Part shown: positions 58,521 through 64,000 of the stretch, in pieces | Numbering within the stretch: position 1 is the first letter of the stretch | Layout: every line of letters begins with the position of its first letter | Assembly: GCF_964204865.1 (NCBI RefSeq) | Contig: NC_135251.1 | Span: 22,444,001-22,508,000 of the forward strand | Direction of reading: 5' to 3' | Origin: Styela clava | Taxonomy: Eukaryota; Chordata; Ascidiacea; Stolidobranchia; Styelidae | DNA length: 64,000 nt | The notes under the pieces: model-generated | Told to the model about the DNA's origin: nothing | Seen by the model: the letters and a program-made list of their open reading frames with translations, nothing else | Database searches by the model: none | Made by a program: the position numbers and the translations under genes

Positions 58521-59529
58521 AACAACGAGTATTGTTTGTATCAGGTATAATCTTGTGCAAAGTTCGTTTGACTGCAAGCAAGACGAAATAATATAGATAA
58601 GAGGAAACACTGCAAATTGGACTTCTTCTGCTTGTACAGTGGCGTATATAAGTTGTAAATTCTTGCTTCACTAAATATCTCGTCATTAAACATATACCGG
58701 TAGTTACGCTCTTACGGAATTACCATGTTCCAATCTGAATCTTCTAGTTTGGGTAGTGAGCATTCATTGTTTGTTTCATGATTTCCATTTACTCTCAGGG
58801 TGACACAAAGAAGACACGCAAGATATGAGAGCTGCATTTTTTGACGTTAGTATTTTAAATGCTTTCTAACACTGTAAATAAGTTAGTTGTAGGGTCGTTA
58901 GTGAGAACTACAGGTACAACACATATAAACCTCAATTACTATGCTCAGGCGCGACTGCATCGCAATTTTTAAGTTGTTAAAAAAAGCTTCTTATAATGGC
59001 GATCCATTCTCAAACTTTTTTAGGGCATTTCGCGAATATGAAAATTTGCAGAAAATCAGATAAATGTTTATTTCTTGTTGAAAAGTGTTAGATTTGTTTT
59101 TACCGCAGTAGAACTAATTAGTTGCTCAGTTCTTTCCAAATCAAGACAAATACATTCCTTTAAAAAACTCAGATCCACGTATTCACGACTATGCACGAAC
59201 CTATCTATACTCAGCTACAAAATAATTACAAAACTGCTTCCAATGCCTCATAATTTGCAAGACTTGAGTATTTGTTGACTTTCCATCGATATCATGACAG
59301 TATCAGGAAATAACAAAACGTTACGGAAATGTGCAAAAGTGCGTTATCTGTGATCAATCAATCAACTGAATGGCTTATGTATTCATTATGTGCCTCGTTT
59401 TGTGATGCAGATACAAATTATTGTTGAATGGTAACTTTAGGCTGACTGAATAAATTAACAATGCAATGCACTGAAACATGTATATCGATGCATTCACGTA
59501 CAATCCAATTTAGAAAAGATCACCGTATA

Positions 59530-59800
59530 TTATTGCATTTGGCAAATTGTAGCTGTATTATTTTCCCATCCTGCACTAATTGTAACCAGTTTAATATGTA
59601 CTAAAAGAATATCTTCTGCAGTGACCTGAGACTTTTGTATACACCCGCTTGTAGTACCGCTGAGCTGAAATATTAGCGAATAATTCAATACACTGCGTAA
59701 ATAGAAATTTTCATCTACTCCAACTTTTCATCTTGTAATGTAGTAAGATAGTCAAATAGTAGCTCAGTACAGTAAGTAGCAAAGGCTAAAGTATAAATGT
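59530..59800 (-). pseudogene. Duplicate of exon 2 of the unknown 142-residue gene, frameshifted
   Basis: 59530-59664 on the minus strand parallels exon 2 of the gene at 55156. It begins after TTTCAG with CTCAGCGGTAC, then VYTKV, a one-base frameshift, then TAEDILLVHIKLV and an Ala-Gly-Trp, and stops at TAA. The adjoining 130 bases match the intron of the parent gene as well (ACTGCGTAAATAGAAATTTTC; GTCAAATAGTAG), so it arose by genomic duplication, not retrocopying. Confidence 0.7.
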
Positions 59801-60039
59801 GCACTTTTGAATTACGATGTAGCATTTCACTGACATTTTGAAATTTCCAAATTATTGCATGCGTAGCCTAATCATACGACATTGCGCATATATATATATA
59901 TGTCATTGACTATGTATGTACATCACTCAAATATTTTTAGATAAATATTAGGTTGGCTGTACATAGCATTGAATTTATATGTTTACGAATTGGTTGTAAT
60001 AAATATGACGTTAACAATCTTATCTAATACATTCATCCA

Positions 60040-60160
60040 AATCATATACATATAGAGCCTACCAAATATGCATATAGAGCCAAGGTATATACATAAAGAG
60101 CCAACCAAATATGCATATACAGCAAATGTCATATGTACATACTGTAGAGTTAAGAGGTTC
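60040..60160. repeat. Degenerate repeat of ATATGCATATAGAGCC units
   Basis: Four or five units of about 25-30 bases: ATACATATAGAGCCTACCAA, ATATGCATATAGAGCCAAGG, ATACATAAAGAGCCAACCAA, ATATGCATATACAGCAAATG. It is the left outlier of the larger tract at 60960-61430. Confidence 0.7.
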
Positions 60161-60959
60161 TACAGATCCTATTTTTGCTTATTGGGCTGTCTTGTCAATC
60201 TACTTCCGTAGCTAACTCCCGATACAGTAGTAAGGCACACATAAACACATCCAACATGTATGAAAGAACTTGTAATGAAAGTATATGTACAGTATATATA
60301 CAAGTGACAGTCCAGTAAAATTCCACAATCAGGTAAAAGTTCCACAGTAGATAAATGGCAGTGTAACACAGTGAATATTCTCTCTATACACGGTAGTGTA
60401 TACGTGAGTATTGTGTGCATATAGTGATGTATTGTATGCGTGTATTGTATGTGGTGTGGTGAATGGTTACAATATATTTGTGTCTCCAGCCCAACAACAG
60501 TACTTAAATTTAGCTACAAGACACAAAAACAATAAAATAGTATAATTAGCCTTCGGTATACAACTCAATTACAACCTATATTACTAAATAACCCTAAACT
60601 TCCCTAAATATCTTAACAATCCTAAATTAGCATAATTAAAACCCTACAATTTGCAACTCAATGCCGCAAAGTAAACGCATCCTCTGACAAAGAAATTCCC
60701 GTGACCAAGCCTCATTGCACTGTATCCGACACTAATAAATAGGACACCCAGTATGATACAATAAGAATAACAAGGGCATGAATACAAATCAGCTGATATA
60801 AGAGAGTATTGCACCATCATTGCCAAAACTTTCTCTCGGTCAGGGGTCTTAATATAAACAAACGAATAAATAAACAAGAGCAAGTCTGAACATGTTTATC
60901 GGGAATAGAATAACTAAAATTAATGGGTTAATTCACGGAAAGTTAAATTTCTGCCTGTA

Positions 60960-61430
60960 ACACATACAGCCAGTGCCGTATGCGTACGCAGCAAATGCCA
61001 TATTCATATACAGCCAATGCCACATTCATGCCTTATATGCATATCTTATTACATCACTGTATATACAAAATATATTGACTGTATATGCATATGCCATGCA
61101 TATGGCATTGGATGTATATGTACATTGACTGTGTATGTACATCATCAAGATGCTAATATATGTATAGTCAGTTAACAGTATATGCATATTACATTGGCTG
61201 TATATGTACAGCACCTAAATGGCTGTATGTGTTATGAAATTGGTCGGATATGCATGTATTTACTGTATATGCATATGCCATGCATATGGCATTGGGTATA
61301 TATGTAAATTGAGTTTACTTTGTATACATATATACATTACTTGAACGCCTTCGTATTATACTGAATTGTTTGAAAATGTATATGACATTGGCTGTTTATG
61401 TACAGCACCTGAATGGCTGTATATGTGTAT
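60960..61430. repeat. Degenerate tandem tract built on GGCTGTATATG / CATATACAGCC
   Basis: About 470 bases of diverged units in both orientations: CATACAGCCAGTGCCGTATG, CATATACAGCCAATGCCACA, then CCATGCATATGGCATTGGATG and GGCTGTATATGTACAGCACC. Several units are internally palindromic (CATATGCCATGCATATGGCA), so the single strand could form many small hairpins. It ends where a copy of the GACCTTATTC inverted-repeat end begins (61436). Confidence 0.75.
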
Positions 61431-61435
61431 CGAAT

Positions 61436-61591
61436 AGACCTTATTCATTAAAAACCCATCCTACGCGCAAAAAAGAAAAGTGACGTAAAAAAATATTTTT
61501 TAACATTAGCTCTTATGGGAAATGTGATCACCAGAGCAGAAATTTGCATTTTTTGTAATATTCTAGATATCTTTCATTATATACGTGAGCC
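61436..61591 (+). repeat. Partial copy of the 2.8 kb transposon arm
   Basis: It starts at TAGACCTTATTCATTAAAAA and follows the arm at 20569-20730 through TCACCAGAGCAGAAATTTGC to ATATACGTG, then diverges. Only the outer 155 bases are present, and no inverted partner lies to the right. Confidence 0.85.
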
Positions 61592-61699
61592 TGTATTGTA
61601 TACCTGCCCTAATAAGGGTACGGGATGACGGAGTCCGTACATCAAAGCCTCTCGTAAACCCCCCAATACTCCACTAATCTGTTTGGTAGCTGAATCACA

Positions 61700-61870
61700 C
61701 CCCACTATTCAAATACTCATTCATAAATTTTTGGCCAATCTTCTCGATACGAATAGGGTTACGACACGCTACTTTGTCATACAAATACCATCGAAATCCT
61801 TGCCAAAGGTTAATGGCCAATAGGATCTGTAAAAACGCGGACTTATTTACTAAAAAATTGAAACCATAAC
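61700..61870. repeat. Dispersed repeat, copy 2
   Basis: Partner of 58390-58520: CTTCTCGATACGAATAGGG, TACGACACGCTAC, ACCATCGAAATCC and GGCCAATAGGATCTG in the same order. A 78-codon minus-strand frame spans it but has no recognised domain. Confidence 0.5.
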
Positions 61871-62311
61871 CCAAAACAAAAACAGTACCCATAAATTGTT
61901 TAACCCTTTTTGTGAAAAAAAAGTTATTCAATTTTGTTTGCGCCGGAACTTGTGTTTGTGCAAGATTGTACCCAATAGTTTGAATACGGTTTATTGCAAA
62001 AATGTAATAGTATGCTGATACACGTCGGAATATATATTATTCATAGCCAGTATTTATATGTGCGGGGAATAAAAACGAATTGAAAGCATAAACAAATACA
62101 TCGATTCTTGTGACTTTTGAAGCCTTTCTATTCTCAATGATATTCTGCTGTAGATAGACCAGCGCTCTTTACTATGCTAGCAAACAGGCCATTCCTTTTC
62201 TGCAAAAGAACACTTGGTTTGTCGAACTCCTTGACTTGTCCTTCCTCTAGCACCTATAGATAGAAAATTGAATTGTATTCACAAATGAGTTCATGTTAAC
62301 AACATTATTTT

Positions 62312-62421
62312 GGACCTCCTGAAGTATGCGCACCAAGATGGCGCACAACCTGAACTCAGGTTGTGTACCAGGTTAGGGTTCAGGTTATGCAACATCTTGG
62401 TGCCCATACATCAGGAGTACC
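62312..62421. mobile_element. Shortest MITE of family M, 110 bp
   Basis: The ends GGACCTCCTGAAGTATGCGC and TGGTGCCCATACATCAGGAG, finishing in TACC, are inverted. The middle AACCTGAACTCAGGTTGTG is palindromic, so the whole element could fold into one hairpin. It is flanked by a perfect 8-base duplication ATTATTTT (62304-62311 and 62422-62429), supporting hAT-type mobilisation. Confidence 0.88.
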
Positions 62422-62429
62422 ATTATTTT

Positions 62430-63225
<796 letters not shown>

Positions 63226-64000
63226 AGGGTGTCTCAAAAGTAAGTATACATTTTTAATTTTGATTTGTTTTTCAGGTACTCATCATAGAGCTTTCATTTC
63301 TTCAGAAAACACAGTAAGAATAAGGAACAGATTTTGAGTATATTGTTTTAGGTATTTTTCAACAATCCACAGAATGACAGGTGTCACAGTCTGAATGATG
63401 TTCATATACTGGCGTGCTTGCCATTGTCACAGTTTCAGAAGATGTTGCTACTGTGGTTGTAGATGAATCAGAAGACTCAAGGGTTCCGGATTGGTTGTTT
63501 ATTGTACGTCAACTTCACAATTACACTTAGTACGACATGGACGGAGGACACAACAAAACGCAACCGACCTCCAGCCCGACGCCGGAGAAAAAGAGAGCGA
63601 AAGAGAGAGTTTTTCTCTCATGTGTAGTTAGTGGTCGGAGTCTGAATCCGACAAAACAGGATTAAAAAAGTGTCAACATAACTGTTTATTGAAATAAAAA
63701 ATCTATATATACACAAAATATAAAAACGGACACTTTAGTCCGCGGCACAAGGAAATAAATCCGAGAAATGAGGTGCAAAATTGCTGTTTGGCAAGAAGCA
63801 TATAAATCAGTACGGCAAACTCAGCGTCTCTTTAAAAGAGAATTTGGAATTAATTCGACTGTGAATGTTTTCCTAAGACCGTTTCCTAACCGTTCCTAGT
63901 TTCCTGATCTTTGTGCGTCAACTACAGATCCAGTTTCCATAAATTTATGATAAATTGCATAAATTGTTCGTTGTGTAACAGCCAAATTAATTGCAAATAC
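63226..64000. mobile_element. Mariner-like element remnant with scrambled transposase HTH
   Basis: TACAGGGTGTCTCAAAAGTA at 63226-63245 looks like a Tc1/mariner-type terminus. Further on, the plus strand from 63769 reads MRCKIAVWQEAYKSVRQTQR then LFKREFGINSTV, which resembles the first half of the N-terminal helix-turn-helix of such transposases. The minus strand from the window edge to about 63903 reads INLAVTQRTIYAIYHKFMET then GSVVDAQRSG, the usual second half (KFxETGSVxDxxRSG). The two halves face each other, so the copy is rearranged or two fragments abut. It runs off the window. Confidence 0.55.

Noticed and set aside
58413-58686. Overlapping minus-strand frames of 65-73 codons
   Set aside because: They fall over a dispersed repeat, differ in frame and show no conserved protein pattern with its partner at 61700-61870.

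Overview
This is an AT-rich eukaryotic (animal) genomic window. Its genes are split by spliceosomal introns with GT/AG borders, and most of the sequence is intergenic or intronic DNA filled with transposable-element debris. The proteins recognised (a CENP-S histone-fold protein, two Rolling-stone-like membrane proteins and an alpha-1,6-fucosyltransferase-like enzyme with a C-terminal SH3 domain) point to an invertebrate metazoan. The repeat content (a tRNA-derived SINE, many small hAT-type elements, the frequent motif ACCGGTAC) makes me think of a tunicate, but I hold that loosely.

Layout. 0-8.4 kb: a 2.3 kb hAT-like element (2362-4666), an orphan first exon (5544-5648), a small MITE (6018-6223), a one-exon CENP-S gene (6442-6753, minus) and another short hAT-like element (7247-7888). 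8.4-13.3 kb: a repeat with two later insertions (8715-9482, 9738-11258) beside the eroded 3' end of a hAT transposase gene. 13.3-17.5 kb: a head-to-head array of three large fold-back elements whose fourth relative lies at 42922-44477. 19.4-25.4 kb: the first Rolling-stone-like gene (minus, 3 exons). Its large intron holds a 2.8 kb long-inverted-repeat transposon, itself invaded by a hAT element and a SINE. 27.6-31.3 kb: four small non-autonomous elements with target duplications. 33.9-49.2 kb: a FUT8-like gene (plus, about 10 coding exons) with a duplicated 5' exon, a hAT element, a LINE and a fold-back element in its introns. 50.9-52.2 kb: the second Rolling-stone-like gene (minus), with the same exon plan as the first. 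55.1-56.0 kb: a two-exon, 142-residue gene of unknown function (minus), with three decayed fragments elsewhere in the window. 58-64 kb: dispersed repeats, a degenerate tandem-repeat tract and remnants of a mariner-like transposase.

The host genes do not form one pathway. CENP-S acts in nuclear DNA repair and at kinetochores, FUT8 in Golgi core fucosylation, and Rolling-stone proteins in membranes. The main unusual content is the mobile DNA. Target-site duplications can be read directly for ten elements, and for one of them the empty site can be inferred from a related uninterrupted copy in the same window.
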